In this document: in pieces, positions 17,381-25,960 of the stretch | How the letters are laid out: each line of letters begins with the position of its first letter | Position numbering within the stretch: position 1 is the first letter of the stretch | Assembly: GCA_015075275.1 (NCBI GenBank) | Contig: JABTUU010000002.1 | Coordinates: forward strand, 62,001 to 126,000 | DNA length: 64,000 bases | Reading direction: 5' to 3' | Source of the DNA: Anaerolineales bacterium | GTDB lineage: Bacteria > Chloroflexota > Anaerolineae > Anaerolineales > Villigracilaceae | Made by a program: the position numbers and the translations under genes | Notes under the pieces: generated by a model | The model's database searches: none | What the model saw: only the letters and a program-made list of their open reading frames with translations | What the model was told of the DNA's origin: nothing

Positions 17381-17457
17381 TGCTCGCCACCCTCACAATG
17401 CACCTCTATCTCCCCGCCTGCTCGCTGACGCAGTCCCTCAAACAAAAACTTGTTTGA
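17380..17457 (+). pseudogene. truncated duplicate of the DUF503 gene start
   Basis: Twenty-five codons, MLATLTMHLYLPAC then SLTQSLKQKLV and stop. They match the start of the intact DUF503 gene at 18243 (MIATLAIHLHLPACASLKQK), with a three-residue insertion. The copy breaks off at the -35 box of the PIN module promoter, whose TTGACA overlaps its stop codon. The two copies are in direct orientation and bracket the PIN toxin-antitoxin pair. Confidence 0.75.
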
Positions 17458-17482
17458 CAACATCGCCAAAAACAGTGATAAT
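17454..17482 (+). promoter_or_regulatory. consensus promoter of the Phd/PIN module
   Basis: TTGACA (17454-17459), a 17-base spacer, and GATAAT (17477-17482). It is followed at once by a perfect operator-like palindrome. Confidence 0.72.
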
Positions 17483-17507
17483 GCTCATTATGTACACAAT
17501 GAGCATT
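17480..17507 (+). promoter_or_regulatory. operator palindrome of the Phd/PIN module
   Basis: AATGCTCATT and AATGAGCATT form a perfect 10-base inverted repeat separated by eight bases (ATGTACAC). It overlaps the -10 box and the likely start of transcription, the expected place for antitoxin-mediated autorepression. Confidence 0.72.
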
Positions 17508-17527
17508 GTATTCGTTTGGAGGCTGAA

Positions 17528-17794
17528 ATGACAATTTTTATCGGCGCCAGAGACCTTCGGCAGAAGTTTGCTGAGATTCTCGGCAAAGTCGGCTTTGGAG
17601 GCGATGTGGCTGTCGTGGAAAAGTCGGGCAAACCTATGGCGGCGATCATCCCCATCGAGATGTACCAGAAACTGGTGGCAGAACGCGAAGCGCGCTTCCA
17701 GATCGTGGATAAGATCCGCAACCAACAGGCAGACCGCCCCCTGAACGAAATCGAAGAGGATGTTGCCGCGGCAGTCCAACGCGCAAGGGGATAA
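17528..17794 (+). CDS. type II antitoxin, Phd/YefM family
   Basis: From ATG at 17528 (preceded by GGAGG) the protein has 88 residues: IGARDLRQKFAEILGKV, VAVVEKSGKPMAAIIPIEMY, then an acidic helical tail. An upstream in-frame TTG at 17450 lies inside the promoter and is rejected. It precedes the PIN toxin gene by three bases. Confidence 0.83.
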   Translation: MTIFIGARDLRQKFAEILGKVGFGGDVAVVEKSGKPMAAIIPIEMYQKLVAEREARFQIVDKIRNQQADRPLNEIEEDVAAAVQRARG

Positions 17795-17797
17795 CAT

Positions 17798-18235
17798 ATG
17801 CTGCGGGTGGTTATAGATACAAACATCCTCATTAGCGGGTTGCTTTCAAAGAAAGGCGCGCCAGCAAAGATCATGGATTTCTGGCGGGAGAGGAAATTCA
17901 TCGTTATCACCAGCGAATCAGCCATTCGTGAAGCGGAACGAGTCATGGTAGAGCTTGCGGCTTCAGGCAAGTATTTCATCTCAAACGAAGATATCCAATC
18001 CCTATCGAATCTTCTTCGTGAAGACGCTCTTCTGGTTTCAGGTCAAACGGACGTGCAAGGTACAGTTCCCCAAGACCCTGACGATGAAAAATTCATCGCC
18101 ATCGCTTTGGAAGGCGAAGCAACTGTCATCATGAGCGGAGATCATCATCTGTTGGATTTGGGTAGTTACGGAAATATTTCGTTCCAAACTGCCCGTCAAT
18201 TTCTCGACTCGATTAACTCTGAGCCTTCGGCATGA
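17798..18235 (+). CDS. type II toxin, PIN-domain family
   Basis: The protein has 145 residues and starts with the PIN nuclease signature VVIDTNILISGLLSKKGAP. It then shows TSESAIREAERVM (conserved Glu), DPDDEKFIAIALEGEA (conserved acidic residues) and IMSGDHHLLDLG. This is the branch often named putative toxin-antitoxin toxin component, PIN family, an RNase. The stop lies seven bases before the intact DUF503 start. Confidence 0.85.
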   Translation: MLRVVIDTNILISGLLSKKGAPAKIMDFWRERKFIVITSESAIREAERVMVELAASGKYFISNEDIQSLSNLLREDALLVSGQTDVQGTVPQDPDDEKFIAIALEGEATVIMSGDHHLLDLGSYGNISFQTARQFLDSINSEPSA

Positions 18236-18242
18236 TTGCGGC

Positions 18243-18524
18243 ATGATCGCCACCCTCGCCATTCACCTCCACCTCCCCGCCTGCGCCTCGCTCAAACAAA
18301 AGCGCGGACGGATCAAGCCGCTCATCTCACGTCTGCGCCGCGAGTTCAACGTCTCTGTCGCGGAGATGGATTTGCAAGACAAATGGGATGAGGCGGTCAT
18401 CGTCTGCGCAATGGCGGGGAACGATGCGACGTTTTTACAATCCGCGTTGGGAAATGTGGCAAAATGGGTGGAATCGAATTGGTCGGATGGGGATGTGTGG
18501 GATTCAAAAATAGAAATCATTTGA
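18243..18524 (+). CDS. DUF503 domain-containing protein
   Basis: The protein has 93 residues: HLHLPACASLKQKRGRIKPLISRLRREFNVSVAEMD, then the second half QDKWDEAVIVCAMAGND. DUF503 proteins are small and of unknown function, sometimes found beside rbfA or infB. The N-terminal coding part is duplicated at 17380-17457 on the far side of the PIN module. The stop codon TGA overlaps the end of a palindromic repeat. Confidence 0.85.
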   Translation: MIATLAIHLHLPACASLKQKRGRIKPLISRLRREFNVSVAEMDLQDKWDEAVIVCAMAGNDATFLQSALGNVAKWVESNWSDGDVWDSKIEII

Positions 18525-18611
18525 TGTCGCTGCAAGCGTTCGTTGCGAAGCAGTCTCCTGTTTCATGCGAGGAGGTTGCTTCGGCGGAAAAGCGTCGCCT
18601 CGCAACGACAT
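18524..18611. repeat. short palindromic repeat related to 13141-13277
   Basis: The left end ATGTCGCTGCAAG and the right end CCTCGCAACGACAT are imperfect inverted repeats. The interior has GAAGCAGTCTCC and GGAGGTTGCTTCGG. It starts at the last base of the DUF503 stop codon and ends before the SDR ribosome-binding site. Confidence 0.6.
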
Positions 18612-18627
18612 AGGAATCGGAGACAAA

Positions 18628-19419
18628 ATGGATCTAGGTGTGAAAAACAAACGCGCGCTTGTGACAAGTTCCTCTCGCGGACTGGGCTATGCCGCCGCGT
18701 TGTTACTTGCAAAAGAGGGTTGCCGCGTGGCGGTCAACAGCCGTGATGAGGCGAATGCTAAACAAGCGGCGGAGAATATCAAAAAGGAAACGGACGCGCA
18801 AGCGGAAGGCTTCGCTGGCGATGTATCTTTGCCCGATGTGCCTGAGAAGTTGATTCAGAAAACTGTAGATGCGTTTGGCGGACTCGATATCCTCATCACT
18901 AACGCGGGCGGACCAAAATCGGGTTCGATCGATTCGCTTGACGATGCCGCGTGGCAAAAAGGGATTGACCTGTGCTTGATGAGTCATGTGCGGCTGATCA
19001 AATCCGCCCTGCCGCATTTGCGAAAATCGGATTCGGCGAGCGTGTTGACGGTCACTTCATATTCAGTCAAGCAACCGATTCCGAATTTGCTGATCTCGAA
19101 CAGCGTCCGCGCGGCAACGGCGGGACTCACCAAGTCGCTGGCGTTGGAACTAGGCAAAGAGGGAATCCGTTTAAACTCCATTCTGCCAGGCTGGACGGAG
19201 ACGGAACGAGTCGAAGAGTTGATGAAAGCTCGAGGAGAAAAGAATCAGACCTCCCCGTCGGAAGAGAAGCGCATGCAAGTCGAATCCACCGCGCTGGGCA
19301 GGATGGCGAGTCCTGAAGAGTTTGCGAACGCCGCCGTGTTTCTCGTCTCGCCCGCCGCTTCGTACATCACAGGCGTTTTACTGAACGTGGACGGCGGAAT
19401 CATCCAAGGGACCTTTTGA
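18628..19419 (+). CDS. SDR family oxidoreductase, atypical active site
   Basis: From ATG at 18628 (MDLGVKNK) the protein has 263 residues. The Rossmann motif is SSSRGLG, with NAGGPKSG and a C-terminal VDGGIIQ. In place of the usual YxxxK the sequence reads LLISNSVRAAT, as in a known FabG-like clade where Asn/Arg occupy those positions. It is annotated in many genomes as 3-oxoacyl-ACP reductase-like; activity is not certain. Upstream in-frame sequence is palindromic repeat, so the later ATG is preferred. Confidence 0.8.
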   Translation: MDLGVKNKRALVTSSSRGLGYAAALLLAKEGCRVAVNSRDEANAKQAAENIKKETDAQAEGFAGDVSLPDVPEKLIQKTVDAFGGLDILITNAGGPKSGSIDSLDDAAWQKGIDLCLMSHVRLIKSALPHLRKSDSASVLTVTSYSVKQPIPNLLISNSVRAATAGLTKSLALELGKEGIRLNSILPGWTETERVEELMKARGEKNQTSPSEEKRMQVESTALGRMASPEEFANAAVFLVSPAASYITGVLLNVDGGIIQGTF

Positions 19420-19451
19420 TACATCTTCGACGAAGAGGCACGAAACAAATC

Positions 19452-19490
19452 TTTAGCCGCGAATTTCGCGCAATTCGCGGCAGAATTTGG
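19452..19490. repeat. AATTCGCG-type dispersed repeat
   Basis: TTTAGCCGCGAATTTCGCG and CAATTCGCGGC form a near palindrome. It is related to 7950-7992 and 8385-8537. Confidence 0.5.
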
Positions 19491-19524
19491 TCTTGCACAA
19501 CTCCTGATACAATAAAACTCATCC

Positions 19525-21045
19525 ATGTTTTTCTTTAAATTTGATACATCAAAAATTTCGTTCCTCGCGCGCACGTCGTTTTTAATTGCGGCGTTCTTCG
19601 GTGTGGATAAAATCCTCGCGTTCGTGCGCGTGGGCATCGTCTCGCGCATCTACACCGACGAAGTCGGCTTGCTGGATGTGTTCAACTCCGCCAACAACGT
19701 GCCAGATGTGTTGTTCGCGCTCATCTCAGGCGGCGCGCTGGCGATGGCGTTCATCCCACTGATGAGCGAATATCTCACAACGAAAAGCCGCGAAGCCGCG
19801 TGGGATTTGTTCTCGCGCGTTGCCAATCTCGCGTTTCTGGTCACGGGTTCGATCGCGGTGTTGATATTTATTTTCGCGCAACAAATTGTGGATCACGCCA
19901 TCGTACCGGGCTTCACCGCGGAACAGCGCGCGCTCGTGGCTGAACTGATGCGGTTGAACCTCGTCAGCACGATCATTTTCTCGATCAGCGGACTGGTGAT
20001 GGCAAGCCTGCAAGCCAACCAGCATTTTCTGTTGCCCGCGCTCGCGCCAACCATGTATAACGTCGGTCAAATTTTTGGCGCGATCATTTTTGTGCCGCTC
20101 TTTGGGATTCAGGGTCTCGTATACGGCGTGATCCTCGGCGCGGCGCTGCATCTTGCGGTTCAAATTCCTGCGTTGTTCAAATTCGGATTCAAATGGACTC
20201 CCGTGCTCGACTTGCGCCATACAGGTTTGCTCGAAGCGCTCAAGTTGCTCGGTCCGCGTTTGCTCACGATGGGCGGCATTCAACTCATCGTGATCGCGCG
20301 CGACTATCTCGCTTCGTTGACCGGGCAGGAGGGCGCGGTTACCTCGCTCGCCTTCGGTTGGATGATCATGCAAGTGCCGGAGACTCTGCTTGGGACGGCG
20401 ATAGCCACCGCCATGCTCCCCACGCTTTCAGAGCTCGCTTCACGCGACGGGTGGCATGAGTTCCGCTTGGCGATCGAACGCGCCCTTCGAGTCTTGATCG
20501 CCCTCACGATCCCCATTGCGGCGGTGATGGCGGCGGGGATCAACCCGCTCGTGCGCGCCGCGTTCGGCTTCGAGGCGGAAATGTCCACGCTCATCACATG
20601 GACGACTCGCGCCTACCTCATCACGCTCACAGGCTATTCGATCCACGAGATCGCGGCGCGTTCGTTCTATGCGCGCAAAGAGCCGATGTTCCCGTTGTAC
20701 GCGGTTGTTTTGAGGCTCGGGTTATTCATCGGCATCGGCTATCTTGGCATCACGATGTTCAAGCATATCGGAGCGCCGGTCATTGCCTTTGCGGAGATCG
20801 CCCTGCTCATCGAATCGATCTTCCTCTTCATCTGGCTCAGCAAACGGATGCACGAACCCATCGTCGTGTGGAGCGCGGCGGTCAAGGGACTCGCCGCAGC
20901 AGTGGTCGGCGGCGTGACGACTTACCTGCTCGCGGTCTACATCCCCGGCTCCGCGGTCGTCACCGCGCTGATCGGCATGGTCATCGGCGGACTCGTCTGC
21001 CTGCCCATCATTTGGTCCGAAATTAAATTGTTGTTAAAACTCTAA
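19525..21045 (+). CDS. murJ: lipid II flippase MurJ (MviN family)
   Basis: The protein has 506 residues and about 14 membrane segments. It shows the MurJ N-terminal pattern FFGVDKILAFVRVGIVSRIY, a GGALAMAFIPLMSEYL segment, and later LLGTAIATAMLPTLSELA and AARSFYARKEPMFPLY. MurJ moves undecaprenyl-linked peptidoglycan precursor across the membrane. A TACAAT box lies 11 bases before the ATG, so the leader is very short. It stands alone, followed by a dispersed repeat. Confidence 0.9.
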   Translation: MFFFKFDTSKISFLARTSFLIAAFFGVDKILAFVRVGIVSRIYTDEVGLLDVFNSANNVPDVLFALISGGALAMAFIPLMSEYLTTKSREAAWDLFSRVANLAFLVTGSIAVLIFIFAQQIVDHAIVPGFTAEQRALVAELMRLNLVSTIIFSISGLVMASLQANQHFLLPALAPTMYNVGQIFGAIIFVPLFGIQGLVYGVILGAALHLAVQIPALFKFGFKWTPVLDLRHTGLLEALKLLGPRLLTMGGIQLIVIARDYLASLTGQEGAVTSLAFGWMIMQVPETLLGTAIATAMLPTLSELASRDGWHEFRLAIERALRVLIALTIPIAAVMAAGINPLVRAAFGFEAEMSTLITWTTRAYLITLTGYSIHEIAARSFYARKEPMFPLYAVVLRLGLFIGIGYLGITMFKHIGAPVIAFAEIALLIESIFLFIWLSKRMHEPIVVWSAAVKGLAAAVVGGVTTYLLAVYIPGSAVVTALIGMVIGGLVCLPIIWSEIKLLLKL

Positions 21046-21079
21046 AATCAAGGCTGATATAATCTTTCCATTAATATCA

Positions 21080-21157
21080 TGTCATTCTGAGCGGAGCGAA
21101 GAATCCAGTTTGCGTCGTAGAGACCCTTCGTGGCGTCTCGCGCCACTCAGCGTGACA
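21080..21157. repeat. TGTCATTCTGAGCG-type dispersed repeat
   Basis: The left end TGTCATTCTGAGCGGAGCG is complementary, with mismatches, to the right end CTCAGCGTGACA. The interior has the palindrome GAGACCCTTCGTGGCGTCTC. It occupies the gap between murJ and the next gene. Confidence 0.55.
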
Positions 21158-21181
21158 AACCAGAAGTGAGAAAAAATTCAA

Positions 21182-22159
21182 ATGTCTGAAGATCTTGGAA
21201 GCACACAACCAAACATCAAAGTGACAAAACCCGGTCGCGGCAAACGATTCCTGTTCAACGCGCTGGGCGTGATCGTACTCCTCGCCATCGCCATTTTTAG
21301 CGGATTCCGTTCCGGCATCGGCACACGCCAGAGCTATCAATCCTCTGTGGTGAGCAAACAACTCAGCGAGCAGTTCACCTATGCGTTAGTAGACATCCAG
21401 TTTGGACGATACGAGAACGCCAAACAGCGCCTGGAATGGATCATTCAGCGCGACCCATCCTTTCCCGACGCGCAGAATCAGCTGACCAACGTACTGGTGT
21501 TGATGAATCAGCCCACGCCAACGATCACGCCTTCCCTTACACCCACGCCCGATTTCAGCGGAGCAGAAGAGGCATACGAGCGCGCACAACAGCTCATCGC
21601 CGCCGGAGATTGGGCCGGCGCGCTCGGCGCGCTCGACGAGATGCGCAAACTTGATCCAAACTATAACGCCTCTCTCGTGGACGGTATGTATTACTTTGCT
21701 TTCAGAAATTACGGCGTAAAACTCATTAGCGAAGGCAATCTCGAAGGCGGCATCTATCAGATCACGCTGGCGGAACGCTTCGGTCCGCTCGATCGCGACG
21801 CGAACGGTCTGCGCGAGGGCGCGCGCGTTTATCTGATCGGCGCTTCGTTTTGGGAATTGGACTGGGCGCAAGCCGTATCCTATTTCCAACAGGCGAGCAG
21901 TTGGGGCAATCTATGGGACGGCACTATGACCGCCAGCGTTCGGTATCAGGTTGCATTAATGCGTTACGGCGATCAACTGCTCGCGGCAGGCAGTTATTGC
22001 GACGCCTATCAACAGTATGCCAGCGCGCAGGGCTACGGCACGCTCGACAATGCCGCGCAGAGCGGTTTTGAACAAGCCACTGAGGCTTGCTACCCTCCTA
22101 CCGCTACGCCCGCTCCCGCAACTCCAACAGAAACCGAAACGCCAATACCTACGCCATGA
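21182..22159 (+). CDS. membrane-anchored TPR-like protein
   Basis: The protein has 325 residues. A cytoplasmic N-terminus and one membrane segment (ALGVIVLLAIAIFSGF, about residues 28-43) precede TPR-like helical repeats, for example YALVDIQFGRYENAKQRLEWIIQRDP, ERAQQLIAAGDWAGALGALDEM and AVSYFQQASSWG. A Thr/Pro linker interrupts the repeats and another ends the protein. It is probably an extracytoplasmic scaffold. The stop overlaps the next start (ATGA). Confidence 0.65.
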   Translation: MSEDLGSTQPNIKVTKPGRGKRFLFNALGVIVLLAIAIFSGFRSGIGTRQSYQSSVVSKQLSEQFTYALVDIQFGRYENAKQRLEWIIQRDPSFPDAQNQLTNVLVLMNQPTPTITPSLTPTPDFSGAEEAYERAQQLIAAGDWAGALGALDEMRKLDPNYNASLVDGMYYFAFRNYGVKLISEGNLEGGIYQITLAERFGPLDRDANGLREGARVYLIGASFWELDWAQAVSYFQQASSWGNLWDGTMTASVRYQVALMRYGDQLLAAGSYCDAYQQYASAQGYGTLDNAAQSGFEQATEACYPPTATPAPATPTETETPIPTP

Positions 22160-22665
22160 CGCCTCCTCCCGTTTGGGCGATCGCGGTCACATACTGGCTG
22201 CATTTTCTTGCCACAGTCATGTGGGTCGGCAGCCTCACGGCGATCTTATTCCTCTTCATACCCGCCATCAAGCGCGCGCTCGATCTCAATACGCAGCTTG
22301 CGTTGCTTGACGCCATTCAAAAACGCTTCGAGCCGGTCGTCTGGTTCAGTCTCAGTTTGCTGGTTCTCACCGGCTTGTTCCAAATGAGCGTTAACCCACA
22401 TTACGACGGTTTTCTCGCCGCCAGTACGCAATGGTCGCTGGCGATCCTTGCCAAACATATCTTCGGCATGGTTGCGATCGCGGTCAGTGCGATCCAAACC
22501 TGGGATGTTACGCCCGCCATTCGCCGCGCTCTTTTAGTTTCAAAGAAGACAAAGAATGTAGAAACGCTCGCGGCGCTTCAACGCCGCGAGACGCTCCTAC
22601 TATGGGCAAATCTAATTTCCGCGATTCTGATCTTAGGGGCGACCGCCGTCGCGCGCGCGTCATAA
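22156..22665 (+). CDS. CopD/DUF2269-like integral membrane protein
   Basis: The protein has 169 residues and four predicted membrane helices. The first carries TYWLHFLATVMWVGSL, with the conserved His and the GS pair of CopD-like families; a later His lies in ILAKHIFGMVAIAVSAI. Related proteins bind haem or copper, but no partner gene supports either role here. It is translationally coupled to the TPR-like gene and converges on rimO with an 18-base gap. Confidence 0.6.
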   Translation: MTPPPVWAIAVTYWLHFLATVMWVGSLTAILFLFIPAIKRALDLNTQLALLDAIQKRFEPVVWFSLSLLVLTGLFQMSVNPHYDGFLAASTQWSLAILAKHIFGMVAIAVSAIQTWDVTPAIRRALLVSKKTKNVETLAALQRRETLLLWANLISAILILGATAVARAS

Positions 22666-22683
22666 TATACGCGACAGCCCGTC

Positions 22684-24030
22684 TTATAACTTGATCAACT
22701 CTTGAGCAGGGACTCCAGTCAAATCGTACGCCATCGCGCCGGTGATCTTGACCGGCACGATCTCGCCGATCTTCGCCTCGCCCTCGATGAAGACCAAGCC
22801 GTCAATCTCCGGCGCGTCGCGGTACGAACGCCCGATGGCGATATTTTTGTCGCGCCCTTCTATCAACACGTCCAAAGTCCTGCCTACGTACGATTGATTG
22901 ACCTGCATTGAAATTCCCTGTTGCAACTCCATCAACTGTTCATATCGCGCTTGCTTCACCTCGGCGGGAACCGGGTCGCCGAGCGGCTCGCTGGCTGTAC
23001 CAGGCTCGAACGAGAATTGGAACGTGCCTACGCGGTCGAAGCGGATCTCTTTCACGAAATCCACCAACGCTTGATATTCCTCGTCCGTTTCGCCGGGATA
23101 GCCGACGATGAACGTCGTGCGAATGGCGAGATTTGGAATCTTCGAGCGCATCTTTCCCAGTGTGCGATGCACCCAATCAATGTTTGACGGGCGGCGCATA
23201 CGATACAACGTCTTCGGATGCGCGTGTTGAAGCGGCATGTCGAGATACGGCAAGACTTGCTTGCTCGAAGCCATCAGATCGATCAAACGATCCGTCACAT
23301 AGCCGGGATACGCATACATGATGCGGAGCCAATCCATGTCGGGAACTTTCGTTGTGAGTTCCTCCAGCAAAACCGCCAATCCGTCTTTCATCCCAAAATC
23401 GTGGCCATAGTCGGTTGTGTCTTGCGAGATTAAAATTAACTCGCGCACGCCGGCGTCTCGCAGTTGTCGCGCTTCATCGAGAATCATCTCCAACGGGCGC
23501 GAAACGGTCGTCCCTTTGATGAGGGGAATCGCGCAGAAGGCGCACGGGCGGCGGCATCCATCCGCGATCTTCACGTACGCGCTCGCGCCCGCCACTGACG
23601 CGCGTAAAGCATCCTGCTCGTCTGTGCCGACCGTTTTCGCCTCGGGCAAATGGTATAACGGTTCGGGATGAGACGTCTTACGCAGCTCGCGCACCACTTG
23701 AACAATATCCATCCAGCGGCGCGTGCCGAGCACGCCATCCACGCCGGGGACTTGCTTCGCCACTTCTGCGCCATAGCGCTGCGTGAGACATCCCGCCGCG
23801 ATGAGAATCTGATTTTTTTTCTTGCCGTCGGCGAGTTCGCGCAAAACATCCAACGATTCTTGTTTTGCAGGACCGATGAAACCGCAGGTATTCACGATCA
23901 GCACATTGGCATGCGACGGGGTATCCACCGCATAATAGCCGTCGCGGACGAGAAGCTGCGCCATCGAATCCGAGTCGACGGTGTTTTTAGCGCAACCAAG
24001 AGAGACAAGGTGAAAGGTGTTTTTAGACAA
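22684..24030 (-). CDS. rimO: ribosomal protein S12 methylthiotransferase
   Basis: The protein has 448 residues and methylthiolates an aspartate of ribosomal protein S12. The UPF0004 domain has three cysteines (SLGCAKNT, NTCGFI, GCLTQRYG), then a radical SAM core with CRRPCAFC (CxxxCxxC), IPLIKG and the RimO-typical YAYPGYVTD and LDMPLQHAHPKTLYRMRR. A C-terminal TRAM domain follows. The start is TTG, preceded by AAGGA; no nearby in-frame ATG exists. Confidence 0.95.
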   Translation of the reverse strand: MSKNTFHLVSLGCAKNTVDSDSMAQLLVRDGYYAVDTPSHANVLIVNTCGFIGPAKQESLDVLRELADGKKKNQILIAAGCLTQRYGAEVAKQVPGVDGVLGTRRWMDIVQVVRELRKTSHPEPLYHLPEAKTVGTDEQDALRASVAGASAYVKIADGCRRPCAFCAIPLIKGTTVSRPLEMILDEARQLRDAGVRELILISQDTTDYGHDFGMKDGLAVLLEELTTKVPDMDWLRIMYAYPGYVTDRLIDLMASSKQVLPYLDMPLQHAHPKTLYRMRRPSNIDWVHRTLGKMRSKIPNLAIRTTFIVGYPGETDEEYQALVDFVKEIRFDRVGTFQFSFEPGTASEPLGDPVPAEVKQARYEQLMELQQGISMQVNQSYVGRTLDVLIEGRDKNIAIGRSYRDAPEIDGLVFIEGEAKIGEIVPVKITGAMAYDLTGVPAQELIKL

Positions 24031-24067
24031 GACAATTTTCCTTATGCAAAACGAGATAAATCTTGCT

Positions 24068-25798
24068 CTATGGCGTTCTTGTTATTTTAGGCGTGGCGGA
24101 TGGGATCGGCGTTCTTGAGGGCGGCACAGTGGCTGTCGGCGTAGATGTGATCGTCGGCGGTTGTGTGGGTAGAGCCGTGGGAGTGATAATCTCCTCCTCG
24201 CGGTAGATATTGCTCACCACTTGACCAAACCCGCCCAACAGACCAAGGTCACGCCCATTGTACACAATACGGAGCGCGGCGCCGCTTCCAGCCAGCACCT
24301 CAACCTGCTCCTCCGCCTCGAACGGATACGCCGTGCCGGGAATCACGCGCCCGTTGAACGCTTCCTTTCCATCCACAATCACACGCATATACGTCCGTTC
24401 GACAGCGATTAGGTTCACCTGCACATTGACGTTCAGGTTCTGGGTTGGGATAACGATGGTGACCGTAGGCTCGCTCGCTTCGATCAATGCCAGCGTGGCT
24501 GTCGGCGTGAACAGGGAAGGGTCGGCGGTGGCAAGCAACACATCCGAGATGGAGGGCGAAGTGGGCTGGATCGCCTCCCGATTTTGCATCGTCACTACGA
24601 AGTTGATCGCCCAAATGAGGAAGCCGACAAACAGGACGGCGGCGCCAACGCCAAAAACAAGATCGCCCGCGATAAACGTGCGAAGCGGCGGAGTGTTGGA
24701 GACGATCGGTTCGCCAGGCTGACGGGCGGGCTTTTGCGGATTCTTCTCGCGGTGGCGCGTTTGCAAAGCGTCCGCAAAGCGGAGGAGGATGGCGTCCACG
24801 TCGAGGTCAAGGAACGAAGCGTAATTGGACAACATGCCGCGCGTCTGCACGGTGGACGGAAGATTCTCCATTGCGCCCAGTTCGAGCGCTTCGAGGTAAT
24901 GCGCTTTGACGCGCGTGTTGCGTTCCACTTCATCGAGATGCAAGCCGAGTATTTCGCGGCGCGCGCGGAGTTCGCGCCCGATCTCGCGGAAAATTTCATC
25001 GGAGGGTCTCGGGTTTTCCGGCTGTGAAGTTGACGGCTCGTTCTGAATGTTGTCAAACGATTCGGATGCGTCCGCTTCGATTTGTGAATGGATCGTTTCG
25101 GGCGACGAATCTCCCTCTCGCCCGGCGCGGATTCGAATGACCGAACTTAATCTATTCAGCCACGATTGCCAGATGCCGTCGCTCGCATCTTGTCCTTGAC
25201 GCAATTCGCCGGGCTGCGTTTCGTCAATCACCGGTTCAACGGTTTGCTCGACGATCGGTTCAGGTTCTGCATCTTGAATCGGCTGGATGATTTCAACCTG
25301 CGGTTCAATGACCGTCGCTGGCTCGGGTTCAATTTTCTTGCGTTCGCGCCGGGGTTTGGAAGGGGACGAAGAGGTCGCAGGTATCGAGTCGGTTTTTGCG
25401 CGGCGAGGTTTGGAGGGCGATAAGGAGATTGCGGGCTTCGAGTCGGTTTGCGCGGGGCTAGCAGGCTGACCTGTGGAAAGAGGCGTCGCTTCCTGAGCGG
25501 AATCAACTTGAGGCATCGAGAAGTCCGGCGCGGGCGTTGAATCCAGCGGCGTGATCATCGCATCCGAAGAGGCTTGCGCGCGCATGTCGTCGAGCAGTTG
25601 ATCGAAATTCAGTTCGAGGTATTCGGCGTAGTTGCGCAAATAACCGCGCGCTTGCACGGGCGAGGGCATCGCGGAGAGATCGTCCGATTCGAGCGCCTGC
25701 AAATAGGGGACGCGAATGCGCGTGGCTTCGAAAACTTTTTCGAGCGTGAGGCGTTTCGATTTGCGGGCTTCTTTGAGTCTCTGACCGATAGTTTGCAT
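24068..25798 (-). CDS. RodZ-like protein with two helix-turn-helix domains
   Basis: The protein has 576 residues. Two homologous HTH_25-type domains occur: residues 1-75 (IGQRLKEARKSKRLTLEKV ... YLQALESDD ... RGYLRNYAEYL) and about 265-345 (IGRELRARREILGLHLDEV ... YLEALELGAM ... RGMLSNYASFL). A Pro/Lys linker lies between them. One membrane helix follows (about 372-395), then a DUF4115-like extracytoplasmic domain (RVIVDGKEAFNGRVIPG) and a Thr/Pro tail. RodZ links MreB to the membrane in rod-shaped cells; having two HTH domains is unusual. Confidence 0.8.
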   Translation of the reverse strand: MQTIGQRLKEARKSKRLTLEKVFEATRIRVPYLQALESDDLSAMPSPVQARGYLRNYAEYLELNFDQLLDDMRAQASSDAMITPLDSTPAPDFSMPQVDSAQEATPLSTGQPASPAQTDSKPAISLSPSKPRRAKTDSIPATSSSPSKPRRERKKIEPEPATVIEPQVEIIQPIQDAEPEPIVEQTVEPVIDETQPGELRQGQDASDGIWQSWLNRLSSVIRIRAGREGDSSPETIHSQIEADASESFDNIQNEPSTSQPENPRPSDEIFREIGRELRARREILGLHLDEVERNTRVKAHYLEALELGAMENLPSTVQTRGMLSNYASFLDLDVDAILLRFADALQTRHREKNPQKPARQPGEPIVSNTPPLRTFIAGDLVFGVGAAVLFVGFLIWAINFVVTMQNREAIQPTSPSISDVLLATADPSLFTPTATLALIEASEPTVTIVIPTQNLNVNVQVNLIAVERTYMRVIVDGKEAFNGRVIPGTAYPFEAEEQVEVLAGSGAALRIVYNGRDLGLLGGFGQVVSNIYREEEIITPTALPTQPPTITSTPTATVPPSRTPIPSATPKITRTP

Positions 25799-25824
25799 TA
25801 CGAAATATCTTTACCGTTAGGAGC

Positions 25825-25869
25825 GCGAAGAACGCAAAGTTTTTATGGGTTTTGCTTGGCGTTCTTCGC
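25825..25869. repeat. intergenic inverted repeat upstream of the RodZ-like gene
   Basis: GCGAAGAACGC (25825-25835) and GCGTTCTTCGC (25859-25869) form a perfect 11-base stem with a 23-base loop in the 5' region of the RodZ-like gene. The function is unknown. Confidence 0.4.
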
Positions 25870-25900
25870 CGTTTGGAATTAAGCAATACTGGAAATAAAA

Positions 25901-25941
25901 ACATCACCAGCGCCCATCGAATGGGGAGATGCTGGTGATGT
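25901..25941 (-). terminator. rho-independent terminator of rplI
   Basis: On the minus strand an 11-base stem ACATCACCAGC/GCTGGTGATGT, with an inner CCCAT/ATGGG pair, is followed by TTTTTATTT. It lies 20 bases after the rplI stop. Confidence 0.75.
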
Positions 25942-25960
25942 GATGCGTGAGACGTTCCCT

